This document shows, in pieces, positions 25,826 through 37,650 of a DNA stretch of 64,000 bases; the first letter of the stretch is position 1; every line of letters begins with the position of its first letter. This stretch comes from Sipunculus nudus (lineage: Eukaryota > Annelida > Sipuncula > Golfingiida > Sipunculidae): NCBI GenBank assembly GCA_026874595.1, contig CM049310.1:42659558-42723557 (forward strand). Direction: 5' to 3'. The notes beneath the pieces were generated by a model, which saw only the letters and a program-made list of their open reading frames with translations, was not told where the DNA came from and made no database searches. Both the position numbers and the translations under genes were made by a program.

Positions 25826-28800
25826 TAGTTCCACTTGTCGTCGGCAGGTGGCGATACTGACGCCAACATATTGGTCAGAAATACAAAATGGCCATTTGCC
25901 GGACAACGGTCTACACAACATTTACGAAATATATGTTAAAATCTTTGGAAAAATATGCTTCAAGCGTTCAACGAGTAACATTTGCGATATCTTTTTCAGT
26001 TTGCGCGTACATCTTGCACAAACGTGAAATCTGCCGCACACCAAAGATTTCAATGTGTCCACAACCCTACTATATAAGCAGGCCGATTATACTATCAGTT
26101 GAGAGCGCTCTATGGGCGCTTTTGGGTCCCAGACGGCTCCCCTGTGGGGGAGGGGGGACTTGAGGGGGGGAGGGGGCGGCCCCTCCCTCTGCCTTATGTC
26201 AAGAAGTAGTAGAGTTGTGGACCAGGGGTCGGTTGTGTGGTTCAAGTCAGAAATGGACCGGTTGTAGGTCGGTTGGATGTGAAAGGTCGGTTGGGGTCGA
26301 CGAGGTCGGAGGTGAAAGGTCAACAGGGGTCGCCGGGGGGGGGACAAGAAGACCTATGTGGGATCGGGTGAAAGGTCAGCAGGGGCCGCCTGGGGGGGGG
26401 GGGGAGAACAGGGGAGTTGTGAGTGGGATCGGGTCGGAGGTGAAAGGTCAACAGGGGTCATAAGGGGGGGGGGAAGGGGAGTCCTAGGTGGGTTCGTATA
26501 CGGATGTGAATGGTTAAAGAGTGATCGTCGGGTATCATCGGTACTGGGACAGCCAACGGTGTGCAACGCATGTCAAAGCACAATGGGATCGTTCCGATCA
26601 CCACAGTCTCCCCTGGGGCCGAGGCCCCTATAGAGGTTTCTCCACAGGGGTCGTGGTGGGGGCCTCGCCCCCAGGGGATAATACTTTATGGGGGATCGAT
26701 CCCTAAAAAGAATAAACACAGGGGGCGAGGCCCCCATAAGGAATAACATGGAGGGCCCATGGTGGGGGCCTCGCCCCCAGGGGTTAATATTTTATGTGGG
26801 ATCGATCCCTAAAAAGAATATACACAGGGGGCGAGGCCCCCATAAGGAATTACATGGAAGGATCGTGGTGGGGGCCTCGCCCCCAGGGGATAATACTTTA
26901 TGTGGGATCGATCCCTAAAAAGAATATACACTGGGGGCGAGGCCCCCATAAGGAATTACATGGAAGGATCGTGGTGGGGGCCTCGCCCCCCGGGAGAATA
27001 CTGTATGGGGATCGGGGCGCCGAAGGCGCCAATACACAGATGTATGTATGGGGGCCGCCTTCGGCGCCTCGATCCGTAAAATGAATATTCCCGGGGGGCG
27101 AGGCCCCCACCACGGGCCCTCCATGTAAATCCTTATGGGGGCCTCGCCCCCTGTGTATATTCTTTGTAGGGATCGATCGGACATAAAGTATTATCCCCGG
27201 GGGGCGAGGCCCCAACAACGGGCCTTCCGTGTAATTCCTTATGGGGGCCTCGCCCCCAGTGTATATTCTTTTTAGGGATCGATCCCCCATAAAATATTAT
27301 TCCCGGGGGCGAGGCCCCCACCACGGACCTACCATATATTTCCTTATGGGGGCTTCGCCCCCGGGGTATATTCTTTGTAGGGATCGATCCCACATAAAGT
27401 ATTATCCCCTGGGGGCGAGGCCCCCACCACGGGCCTTCCATGTAATTCCTTTTGGGGGCCTCGCCCCTGTGTATATTCTTTTTAGGGATCGATCCCACAT
27501 AAAGTATTATCCCCTGGGGGCGAGGCCCCCACCACGGGCCTTCCATATATTTACTTATGGGGGCCTCGCCCCCAGTGTATATTCTTTTTAGGGATCGATC
27601 CCACATAAAGTATTATTCCCGGGGGCGAGGCCCCCACCACGGACCTTCCATATATTTCCTTATGGGGGCTTCGCCCCCGGGGTATATTCTTTGTAGGGAT
27701 CGATCCCACATAAAGTATTATCCCCTGGGGGCGAGGCCCCCACCACGGGCCTTCCATGTAATTCCTGATGGGGGCTTCGCCCCCGGGGTATATTCTTTGT
27801 AGGGATCGATCCCACATAAAGTATTATCCCCTGGGGGCGAGGCCCCCACCACGGGCCTTCCATGTAATTCCTGATGGGGGCTTCGCCCCCGGGGATAATA
27901 CTTTATGGGGGATCGATCCCTACAAAGAATATACCCCGGGGGCGAAGCCCCCACCACGACTTCTGTGGAGAAATTTCTATAGGGGCCTCGGTCCAAGCGG
28001 AGACCCTGAACGATCCCATAGTGCTTTGACATGCGTTGCACACCTGTGGCTTTTCCAGTACCGATGATATCCGATGAACACTCTTTAACCATTCACATGC
28101 GTCTCCGATCCCAACCAGGACTTCCCGGCGATCCCACCCAGAACTCCCCTGTTCCCCCCCCGGCGATCCCACCCAGAACTCCCCTGTTTCCCCCCCCCCC
28201 CGGCGATCCCACCCAGAACTCCCCTGTTTCCCCCCCCCCCGGCGATCCCACCCAGAACTCCCCTGTTTCCCCCCCCTTGGTAAACCCTACTGACCTTTCA
28301 CCTCCGACCTCGACGACCCAGACCGACCTTTCACATCAAACCGACCCTTCTTTCCCTCTGCCGGCGATCCCCAAACCTACAACCGGTCTACTTCTGACTT
28401 GAACCACACAACCTACCCCAGGCCCACAACTCTATCACTTCTTGACATAAGGCAGAGGGAGGGGCTGCCCCCTCCCCCCCCTCAAGTCCCCCCCTCCCCC
28501 ACAGGGGAGCCGTCTGGGACCCAAAAGCGCCCATAGAGCGCTCTCAACTGATAGAATAACAGAGTCGGCCTGCTTATATAGTAGGGTTGTGGACACATTG
28601 AAATCTTTGGTGTGCGGCAGTTTTCACGTTTGTGCAAGATGTACGCGCAAACTGGAAAAGATATCGCAAATGTCACTCGTTGAACGCTTTAAGCATATTT
28701 TTCCAAAGATTTTAGCACATATTTCGTAAATGTTGTGTAGACCGTTGTCCGGCAATGGGCTATTTTGTTATGTTGACCAGTGTGCTGTATAAGGCAGCGC

Positions 28801-28836
28801 CCCCTATCGTATGATACCGGAACTATTTTAACCGTG
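25826..28836. repeat. Approximately 3-kb imperfect palindrome (foldback-like or viral terminal/inverted repeat)
   Basis: The outer arms (25886-26160 and 28484-28766) are near-identical in inverted orientation, and similarity fades outward to an ATAGTTCC motif on each side. Inside lie a G-rich tract (26160-26520) facing a C-rich tract (28105-28480), then arrays of about 105-bp units: four in one orientation (26590-27000) and nine in the other (27080-27990). The centre is a long hairpin at 27011-27073. Each unit contains a GGGGGCGAGGCCCCC hairpin and a GGGATCGATCCC palindrome. The right outer end carries GCAGCGCCCCCT, a motif also seen in host repeats at 62.5-63.8 kb. Long open frames crossing the units are by-products of a period near a multiple of three. 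Confidence 0.85.
27011..27073. repeat. Central hairpin of the palindrome
   Basis: ATCGGGGCGCCGAAGGCG on the left pairs with CGCCTTCGGCGCCTCGAT on the right across a loop of about 27 bases, with one mismatch. This is the point where the flanking 105-bp units switch orientation. Confidence 0.75.
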
Positions 28837-29482
28837 TCCAGAGAGGAGATATATATAACAGATTTAATATCTGAGTCAGACTTAGAATGACTAAATGCTG
28901 GCATCGGGGTGGATCGTGAAATATATTTCGATAGCATGGAGTCTGTCATGTATACACACCTATATATTGACATTTCATGATGGCATGTAAAATGGGCGTA
29001 CCGAAAATATAAAGCCATATTTATTTAAGAGAGGGCTGGTTCGAAATTGACCATTGTGGAACATCTACGATTTATTAATTCATCAACCCGGTCTCGTTCT
29101 TACGTGGGATAAATGGTGAGTCTGTAAACTGTGATCAATAGTGTTTTTTACGTTATATCACATACCATACAGACGCTGTCGTACAATGTCCTTTTCAGAA
29201 AACAACAAGCCGTACGTTTGAGACTATTATCTATTGTTAAGCCGTATAATAATATATATATCATCATCCTTTAAACGTACCAAGTGGGTTTTTTTTGTAT
29301 GTTGTTATACTCCACTTGCCTGGTTTGTTTTTACCTTTTAACATAATCTTTGTCACGATCACTGGTAAACAACATGATTAATCAGTCTAAACACAACTAT
29401 TTTGCGTGACTCACAGTGTAACACGACACGTTGTTGTGGGTTAGTCTAAATGTTAAGCATACTGTCAACAGGACAAGGCACT
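28837..29482. other. Intergenic, AT-rich, with forkhead-type site
   Basis: No supported gene. GTAAACAA lies at 29365-29372 with a TGACTCA site near 29408, upstream of the promoter of the 91-aa gene. Confidence 0.35.
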
Positions 29483-29490
29483 TATATAAA
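29483..29490 (+). promoter_or_regulatory. TATA box of the 91-aa gene
   Basis: TATATAAA lies 139-146 bp upstream of the ATG at 29629. An upstream ATG (29575) begins a 13-codon frame that ends before the gene, a possible translational brake. Confidence 0.6.
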
Positions 29491-29628
29491 GCCCCAGATC
29501 GGCCGCGTTTACTGTCACACTGTCTCTTGTGGAAGAAACGTGAGGGATAGGCTGCACCACGCACATAGTGGTCACATGTTTTATTTCATTCAACGTCTTG
29601 TAAACTGCGATTGGTAGTCGTACCAATA

Positions 29629-29904
29629 ATGAACGTGGTGGTTGTCGATACAGACACTGGGCTCACGACAACACACCTGGTGAACAGGAACAACTGCGAT
29701 AGGCGGTATCTTGCCAAAGAAAACGTGTTCGGAAAGGGAGGGTGTAGAAAACTGATCGTCGGGTCCGTCGAATGGGATAACTTGTTTTTCTCTTCCGGAC
29801 AGCCATATCCAACACATCACTGCCATTTCCATTTCATGGGTGTGGACTTTTGTGGTTTGGAAAAGAGACACGTTATCTCCAAATCTGACATCAAAGACAA
29901 GTGA
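29629..29904 (+). CDS. Small uncharacterised viral protein, 91 aa
   Basis: The frame runs from the ATG at 29629 to a TGA that overlaps an AATAAA signal at 29904-29909, and a strong TATA box lies upstream. This tight arrangement argues for a real gene despite the small size. The protein has a hydrophobic start (MNVVVVD), Cys at three or more places and a THHCHFHF cluster near residues 62-69 that could bind metal. I do not recognise it. Confidence 0.6.
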   Translation: MNVVVVDTDTGLTTTHLVNRNNCDRRYLAKENVFGKGGCRKLIVGSVEWDNLFFSSGQPYPTHHCHFHFMGVDFCGLEKRHVISKSDIKDK

Positions 29905-30324
29905 ATAAACGACACGCACCTCAAAGGGGGATCAACATCGAATGTGTTATATAACATACGGGACTACAATGGCGTGTAGTGCTTGGCACAACCACACTGT
30001 CATAATATATACAATTTACACTGCTGGTGGCTTTACAAACCAGGCGGCAGAAAATGAGGAGGTAATATTTGAGTTAGAGTTCCTTGGAGCGAGCTGAGAA
30101 ACACGTAGATATAACAGCATACAGACTCATCAGCCGCACATACCCGCTTACTTCAGAAACATTATAACCGCGCAAACATAATTCAATTTAGCGAAACTGC
30201 GTCATATGACTATATTTGTTTTGGAGGGACAGTTATATCACGTGGCTGCCGCACTACGAGTCAGGGCGTGCAATGCGGGACGCTTGTGAGCAGCAAACGT
30301 ACGAATAACGCGCTTTCGGCAAAG
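29905..30324. promoter_or_regulatory. Poly(A) signal and promoter region before the first Ig/FN3 gene
   Basis: AATAAA is at 29904-29909. A weak TATA (TTATATCA, 30233-30240) is fused to a CACGTG E-box. The last 70 bases resemble the leader of the paralogue at 31717. Confidence 0.45.
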
Positions 30325-31149
30325 ATGACACCGCTGCTGCCGATGTTGCATCTGTTCACACTGTTGGCAGGCTGCCTTTATGTGATTGAAGGCAGTCGCA
30401 CAGTCACTTTCCATAACTACGCGTCTTACACATCGGATACAAAGATGTGCTCCGACCCTTACCAGTATCGAATCGAGGCGTACGACAACAAGACACTGGA
30501 GTTCGGCGATGGTGACACGATCACTGTGCGGTGCCGTTTGGGATGCAATGTTCACATGAAAGACCCGTGCCCTTCGGTTACGACCATGGGGTTCGGACTG
30601 TCTACAGGAGTACTCGAGCTGTTCAATATGTCGTCGCCGAGAGTGTTCGTAGAAAATTCCACCTCTGGACGGTCTAATGCCTTGTTCAACATATCCGCCG
30701 ACGAACTGCCCAACGGATTCTCTGCCGTGTATTGCGGTTGTGGCTGTTTTGTTTGCTCTGCCCTGAGAAGCAGCGCCCTCTATTTGAAGGTGGTGGACAC
30801 GGCCGCCCCAAAGAAACCCTCGCAGCCGAAGCAGGTCACGAAAACTCTCAAAACTAATTCTGTGACATGGAACCGCCCTGCCGCTCCTGGAACATACCGG
30901 TACAAAGTGATCTACCAAAAGGTCCCTGACACAGTAAATCCACCGGGCACCTCGGTTTACGATCCAACCTACAGGTGGGTTCCTCAGGTAGAGACCCACG
31001 TCCACACCGTTGCCACCACTTCTGCGAAGCTCGTCCATGCCAAACCGTCCACCAAGTATCTCGTGTACGTGTCCGCAGAAGTGAACGGCACGAACCGTTG
31101 GTCCACGATATCGCGAGGTGGTTTCATAACTCCCGAACCATGCCCTTAA
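30325..31149 (+). CDS. Secreted Ig-like / fibronectin type III protein 1
   Basis: The product is 274 aa from the ATG at 30325. A signal peptide covers residues 1-23 (LHLFTLLAGCLYVIEG). Residues about 24-155 form an Ig-like, Cys-rich domain (TVRCRLGC early, AVYCGCGCF late) with several sequons (NMSS, NSTS, NISA). Residues about 160-270 form a fibronectin type III domain (SVTWNRPAAPG, YRYKVIY, STKYLVYVSAEVNG). There is no membrane segment or anchor signal, so it is probably secreted. Similar Ig plus FN3 layouts occur in cytokine-receptor and adhesion proteins, so a soluble decoy is a reasonable guess. It is intronless and a tandem paralogue of the gene at 31717. Confidence 0.75.
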   Translation: MTPLLPMLHLFTLLAGCLYVIEGSRTVTFHNYASYTSDTKMCSDPYQYRIEAYDNKTLEFGDGDTITVRCRLGCNVHMKDPCPSVTTMGFGLSTGVLELFNMSSPRVFVENSTSGRSNALFNISADELPNGFSAVYCGCGCFVCSALRSSALYLKVVDTAAPKKPSQPKQVTKTLKTNSVTWNRPAAPGTYRYKVIYQKVPDTVNPPGTSVYDPTYRWVPQVETHVHTVATTSAKLVHAKPSTKYLVYVSAEVNGTNRWSTISRGGFITPEPCP

Positions 31150-31716
31150 CACTATCTGAATGTCAAACGCGATTTCATAGTCTTTTGAGGGAGGATCTTC
31201 CAATATGGACCTTACGCTGTTTACGTTTTGAATAGTTTCACAAGACAATCTTTGTTTTTAATGTACATAGACGTTTGCATATAAGAGTCAATTAATATTT
31301 TATTGTATGATGGCCGATAACATGTTTCTGTTCTTTTGTATGTACCGTGTTTCATCTATGCCGATCACATTTGTTTGTTTCTCGTAATTGTATCTGTTGT
31401 GTTTTTTTTTGTCGTTTGTATTTATACTGGAATATAATGGAATATGATGCCGATATTGTTACGTCGCTTGCACCAGGAACATCGCCAGATGATATGAATC
31501 AGCAAGAACACGTCGGGTGATTATTTGTTTTGTTCTATGGGGGGGGGGGTTCATGTTTCCGATGTCACGTGACGGTACTCGCATGTTATATATGTGGTCG
31601 CAGCACGTCGACTCAGATCATTTTAAACGGGACGCTGGTGAGAAGCAAGCGTGCAGCAAACGGCCTCCAGCCCTTACCGTTGACTGTACGTAAGACAAAC
31701 CAGGAACGGAGACAAT
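31150..31716. promoter_or_regulatory. Spacer and promoter of the second Ig/FN3 gene
   Basis: AT-rich after the first gene. TCACGTGA (31565-31572) and TATATAT (31587-31593) precede a leader that resembles that of the first paralogue. A run of G lies at about 31540-31548. Confidence 0.5.
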
Positions 31717-32553
31717 ATGAGACCGCTACTGCCGTTGTTGCAACTGTTCACACTGTTTTTCTGCTTATATCTGGTTGAGGGCCGCCGCACCGTCACGTTT
31801 TATGATTACGGCTTTTATGGCTCGGAGGACAGAATATGCTCCGACCGTTACCAGTATTTGATAGAGCCGTACGACAACGCAAATCAGGTGTTCGGCGATG
31901 GTGACACGATCACTGTGCGGTGCCGTTTGGGATGCAAGGAAAACGCTGTTCACAAGGAAGACCCTTGCCCTTCGGTTACGACCATGGGGTTCGGACTGTC
32001 AACAGGAGTACTCGACCTGTACAATATGTCGTCGCCCAGAGTGTTCGTTGAAAATTCCACCTCTGGGCGGGTGAATGCCTTGTTCAACATATCCGCCGAC
32101 GAATTGCCCAACGGGATATCGGCCGTTTATTGCGGCTGTGGCTGTTTTGCATGTTCGAAGTTGAGAAGCCGCGCCCTCTATTTAAAAGTGAAAGACTCGG
32201 CAGCTCCAACCAAACCCTCGCGCCCGGTGCAAGGTACGAAAACCGTCAAAACAAATTATGTGACATGGAAACGTCCCGCCACCCCTGGAAGATACCGGTA
32301 CAAAGTGATCTACACAAGAGTCCCTGTCAGTGCCAATTCACGAGGCAGCAGCTCTGTTTACGATCCAACTTATAGGTGGGTGCCTCAGATCAAGAGACAT
32401 GTCCACATCGTTTACACCAATTCTGCGGCCCTCGTCCATGCCGTGCCGGCTACAATGTACGTGGTGTCCGTGTATGCAGAGGTTAACGGCACCAATCGCT
32501 GGTCCCGTATATCGCGACCCGGTTTCTTCAAAACACCAGACCCTCGCCAATAA
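31717..32553 (+). CDS. Secreted Ig-like / fibronectin type III protein 2
   Basis: The product is 278 aa from the ATG at 31717. It has the same layout as the neighbour at 30325: signal peptide (LLQLFTLFFCLYLVEG), Ig-like Cys-rich domain with conserved sequons, and one FN3 domain. Long stretches are identical (for example VTTMGFGLSTGVL and NALFNISADELPNG), while the FN3 loops differ most. The stop codon overlaps AATAAA at 32549-32554. It arose by tandem duplication, and the diverging loops may reflect selection on a binding face. Confidence 0.75.
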   Translation: MRPLLPLLQLFTLFFCLYLVEGRRTVTFYDYGFYGSEDRICSDRYQYLIEPYDNANQVFGDGDTITVRCRLGCKENAVHKEDPCPSVTTMGFGLSTGVLDLYNMSSPRVFVENSTSGRVNALFNISADELPNGISAVYCGCGCFACSKLRSRALYLKVKDSAAPTKPSRPVQGTKTVKTNYVTWKRPATPGRYRYKVIYTRVPVSANSRGSSSVYDPTYRWVPQIKRHVHIVYTNSAALVHAVPATMYVVSVYAEVNGTNRWSRISRPGFFKTPDPRQ

Positions 32554-33498
32554 ATCTGGTTGAATGTCGGAGTCGTTTTCATAATATTCCGTGCAAGGAT
32601 GTTCTTCATGGACATTACGTGGTTTTGCTTTTGATTACCTTTCACTACATGTGCTTTTGTTCTTGTTGCAGTTAGTTTTTTTTCATATCAGACCATACAA
32701 TAATGTGTTTGTCCAGTGGCGTTTTAAAGTATGCGCCTACATCAATCAATATATTTGTTTTCCACATTAAAAGATGTGCTGATTATATCTACTTGTCTTC
32801 GTGGTTTTTCTTTCGGTTATGGTAAGCGTTTGTATATGTGTGCGTGTGTGTGTATGTGGACTTGTATGTCGTCCGCTTAATATGATACTGGAATATCACC
32901 ATCGCCTGTATGGTTACTGTACGTAGGACAACGCCCCACACGCCTCAAAACCTTTTTGCCCTAACCTCCCACCAGCGTACATATGCAGTTATTTAATGAC
33001 GGTAAGCGAAGCCGATATATGAGCTTTGGACGACATAACAAAAGTAGTGCCGTAGAGCTACCAGTATTTTAGATATACATGTGATCGTAAAAAAAAACTA
33101 TCATATTGCCGGGAAATGATAATAACTGGCATGATATATATCAGTGTTGCGCGTGGACGATATGTCCCTGTGGACGAAAAGGCACCACAGACGTTGATCA
33201 CAACCGCATCACATTTCACAATGCTGCGGATGAACCTTTAGACAAAGATCACCATGATGCATTAAAACAGCCAGCACATTAACTTGTTTAGCACATCCGA
33301 CTGCCTGGTCAGTCGTGCAATATTTTATACTTGACACAGAGCGCGTGAATCTGCGGTGGACGAAAAGAACTGTGGACGAAACGTCCGTTACAATATTCCT
33401 GTGGGCGAACCGGACCTGTGGAGAAACAGGTGGTTGGACAAAGAGGCGAGCACAAAAAGATCTGGGGACGAAACATCTATAACCCAAATTTCTTATAT
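32554..33498. other. Probable boundary zone between viral-type and host-type DNA
   Basis: No gene is seen. From about 33150 to 33480 short GTGGACGAAA-type units recur, a loose minisatellite unlike anything in the viral half. The exact junction cannot be fixed by eye; it lies between the last viral-type gene and the 616-bp array. Confidence 0.4.
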
Positions 33499-36400
33499 AC
33501 CAGGAGAACCTGGTAAATGAAAAAGTAGTATTTGCTGCTTATTTGGTCAATCCAATGTGTTTGTTTGTTTAGTTTGGCCTATCAGGATGGAGAACACTAC
33601 TATCCTTATATCCATTGTTTGTCTGTTTGGCAAAAAAAGATGGAGAATAGTACTGTCCTGGTACCCATACGCAATTGGCCAAATAAGCAGAAGTGGAATT
33701 GTTTGAAATTTGTTTATATAAAGGGGGCTTTGGTTTCCCAAATAAATCCTTCTGAATTTGGGTTTTGAACTTGGGAGCTGGATTAACGGAATCAAACACG
33801 AAACCGAGGTTAAGTTTCCTAATTTACGAAATGAGCATTACGTAAACTATTAACCAATATACCTTCAGCACGATTAAAGTAAAATTTGTGAATAATTTGG
33901 TCTATATCATGATTTGAATTTTTAAAGATAAAACTTTTACTTAAATAAGATTTATATGGGAAAGAATACATGAATTTGGGAGTGCTTTTAATTAAAAGCG
34001 CTATATCTTCAATACAAATGAGTATCAGATCTAGCAGAACTTGTCGATCCTGCTGAATTTTCCGGATTTTGGAGGAAAAAGAAAGAATTTTTTTTAGTGG
34101 TAAATTTCTGATATATACCAGGAGTACCTGGTAAATGAAAAAGTAGTATTTGCTGCTTATTTAGTCAATCCAATGTGTTTGTTTGTTTAGTTTAGCCTAT
34201 CAGGATGGAGAACACTACTATCCTTATATCCATTGTTTGTCTGTTTGGCAAAAAAAGATGGAGAATAGTACTGTCCTGGTACCCATACGCAATTGGCCAA
34301 ATAAGCAGAAGTGGAATTGTTTGAAATTTTTTTTTATATAAAGGGGGCTTTGGTTTCCCAAATAAATCCTTCTGAATTTGGGTTTTGAAATTGGGAGCTG
34401 GATTAACGGAATCAAACACGAAACCGAGGTTAAGTTTCCTAATTTACGAAATAAGCATTACGTAAACTATTAACCAATATCCTTTCAGCACGATTAAAGT
34501 AAAATTTGTGAATAATTTGGTCTATATCATGATTTGAATTTTTAAAGATAAAACTTTTACTTAAATAAGATTTATATGGGAAAGAATACATGAATATGGG
34601 AGTGCTTTTAATTAAAAGCGCTATATCTTCAATACAAATGAGTATCAGATCTAGCAGAACTTGTCGATCCTGCTGAATTTTCCGGATTTCGGAGGAAAAA
34701 GAAAGAATTTTTTTAGTGGTAAATTTCTTATATACCAGGAGAACCTGGTAAATGAAAAAGTAGTATTTGCTGCTTATTTGGTCAATCCAATGTGTTTGTT
34801 TGTTTAGTTTGGCCTATCAGGATGGAGAACACTACTATCCTTATATCCATTGTTTGTCTGTTTGGCAAAAAAAGATGGAGAATAGTACTGTCCTGGTACC
34901 CATACGCAATTGGCCAAATAAGCAGAAGTGGAATTGTTTGAAATTTGTTTATATAAAGGGGGCTTTGGTTTCCCAAATAAATCCTTCTGAATTTGGGTTT
35001 TGAACTTGGGAGCTGGATTAACGGAATCAAACACGAAACCGAGGTTAAGTTTCCTAATTTACGAAATGAGCATTACGTAAACTATTAACCAATATACCTT
35101 CAGCACGATTAAAGTAAAATTTGTGAATAATTTGGTCCATATCATGATTTGAATTTTTAAAGGTAAAACTTTTACTTAAATAAGATTTATATGGGAAAGA
35201 ATACATGAATTTGGGAGTGCTTTTTATTAAAAGCGCTATATCTTCAATACAAATGAGTATCAGATCTAGCAGAACTTGTCGATCCTGCTGAATTTTCCGG
35301 ATTTTGAAGGAAAAAGAAAGAATTTTTTTAGTGGTAAATTTCTGATATACCAGGAGAACCTGATAAATGAAAGAAGTAGTATTTGCTGCTTATTTGGTCA
35401 ATCCAATGTGTTTGTTTGTTTAGTTTGGCCTATCAGGATGGAGAACACTACTATCCTTATATCCATTGTTTGTCTGTTTGGCAAAAAAAGATGGAGAATA
35501 GTACTGTCCTGGTACCCATACGCAATTGGCCAAATAAGCAGAAGTGGAATTGTTTGAAATTTGTTTATATAAAGGGGGCTTTGGTTTCCCAAATAAATCC
35601 TTCTGAATTTGGGTTTTGAACTTGGGAGCTGGATTAACGGAATCAAACACGAAACCGAGGTTAAGTTTCCTAATTTACGAAATGAGCATTACGTAAACTA
35701 TTAACCAATATCCTTTCAGCACGATTAAAGTAAAATTTGTGAATAATTTGGTCTATATCATGATTTGAATTTTTAAAGATAAAACTTTTACTTAAATAAG
35801 ATTTATATGGGAAAGAATACATGAATTTGGGAGTGCTTTTAATTAAAAGCGCTATATCTTCAATACAAATGAGTATCAGATCTAGCAGAACTTGTCGATC
35901 CTGCTGAATTTTCCGGATTTTGGAGGAAAAAGAAAGAATTTTTTTAGTGGTAAATTTCTGATATACCAGGAGAACCTGGTAAATGAAAAAGTAGTATTTG
36001 CTGCTTATTTAGTCAATCCAATGTGTTTGTTTGTTTAGTTTGGCCTATCAGGATGGAGAACACTACTATCCTTATATCCATTGTTTGTCTGTTTGGCAAA
36101 AAAAGATGGAGAATAGTACTGTCCTGGTACCCATACGCTATTGGCCAAATAAGCAGAAGTGGAATTGTTTGAAATTTGTTTATATAAAGGGGGCTTTTGT
36201 TTCTTAAAAAAAATTAAATCCTTCTGAATTTGGGTTTTGAAATTGGGAGCTGGATTAACGGAATCAAACACGAAACCGAGGTTAAGTTTCCTAATTTACG
36301 AAATAAGCATTACGTAAACTATTAACCAATATCCTTTCAGCACGATTAAAGTAAAATTTGTGAATAATTTGGTCTATATCATGATTTGAATTTTTAAAGA

Positions 36401-37650
36401 TAAAACTTTTACTTAAATAAGATTTATATGGGAAAGAATACATGAATATGGGAGTGCTTTTAATTAAAAGCGCTATATCTTCAATACAAATGAGTATCAG
36501 ATCTAGCAGAACTTGTCGATCCTGCTGAATTTTCCGGATTTCGGAGGAAAAAGAAAGAATTTATTTAGTGGTAAATTTCTTATATACCAGGAGAACCTGG
36601 TAAATGAAAAAGTAGTATTTGCTACTTATTTGGTCAATCCAATGTGTTTGTTTGTTTAGTTTGGCCTATCAGGATGGAGAACACTACTATCCTTATATCC
36701 ATTGTTTGTCTGTTTGGCAAAAAAAGATGGAGAATAGTACTGTCCTGGTACCCATACGCAATTGGCCAAATAAGCAGAAGTGGAATTGTTTGAAATTTGT
36801 TTATATAAAGGGGGCTTTGGTTTCCCAAATAAATCCTTCTGAATTCGGGTGTTGAACTTGGGAGCAGGATTAACGGAATCAAACATGAAACCGAGGTTAA
36901 TTTCCTTATTTACTGAATGAGCATTAAACTATTAACCAATATCCTTTTAGCACAATCAAAGTAAAATTTGCGAATAATTTGGTCCATATCATTTTAATTT
37001 TTTAAGAAAAACTTTTACTTTAATTAGATTTATATGGGAAAGAATACATGGATTGGGGAGTGCTATATCTTCTGAATTCGGGTGTTGAACTTGGGAGCAG
37101 GATTAACGGAATCAAACATGACACCGAGGTTAATTTCCTTATTTACTGAATGAGCATTAAACTATTAACCATTATCCTTTTAGCACGATCAAAGTAAAAT
37201 TTGCAAATAATTTGGTCCATATCATTTTAATTTTTTAAGAAAAACTTTTACTTTAATTAGATTTATATGGGAAAGAATACATGGATTGGGGAGTGCTTTT
37301 AATTAAAGGCGCTATATCTTCAATACAAATGAGTATCAGATCTAGCAGACCTTGTCTATCCTGCTGAATTTTCCGATATACCAGGAAAATCTAGTAAATG
37401 GAAAAGTAGTATTTGCTGCTTATTTGGTCAATCCAATGTGTTTGTTTGTTTGGTTTGGACTATCAGGGTGGAGAACACTACTCTCCTTATATCCATTGTT
37501 TGTCTGTTTTGGCAAACGAGGATGGAGAATAGTACTGTCCTGGTACCCATACGCAATTGGCCAAATAAGCAGAAGTGGAATTGTTTGAAATTTGTTTATA
37601 TAAAGGGGGCTTTTGTTTCTTAAAAAAAATTAAATCTGAATTTGGGCATT
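33499..37650 (+). repeat. Tandem array of about 616-bp units
   Basis: A marker sequence (CCAGGAGAACCTGG and close variants) recurs at about 33500, 34118, 34735, 35350, 35966 and 36587, with spacing of 615-621 bp, and a more diverged copy lies at 37381 after an extra partial duplication. Neighbouring copies differ at few positions. Every copy carries the same short open frames on both strands; these are repeat by-products. Diverged copies recur inside the 1799-bp units and at about 46215-46760. Confidence 0.9.

Noticed and set aside
25888-26163. 91-codon frame in the left arm of the palindrome
   Set aside because: The inverted copy at 28.5-28.76 kb has a stop codon at the matching position (TCA to TAA), so coding is not maintained.
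26500-28092. Many long open frames on both strands through the palindrome
   Set aside because: They repeat the same GGEAPIRNYMEG-type peptide because the unit length is close to a multiple of three; no start context, promoter or family supports coding.
29590-29919. 109-codon minus-strand frame opposite the 91-aa gene
   Set aside because: The plus-strand frame has a TATA box, ATG and poly(A) signal in place; the minus frame has none.
33532-36882. Repeated 76-82 codon frames on both strands of the 616-bp array
   Set aside because: Identical by-products of tandem copies; one copy is broken by small indels and no domain is present.
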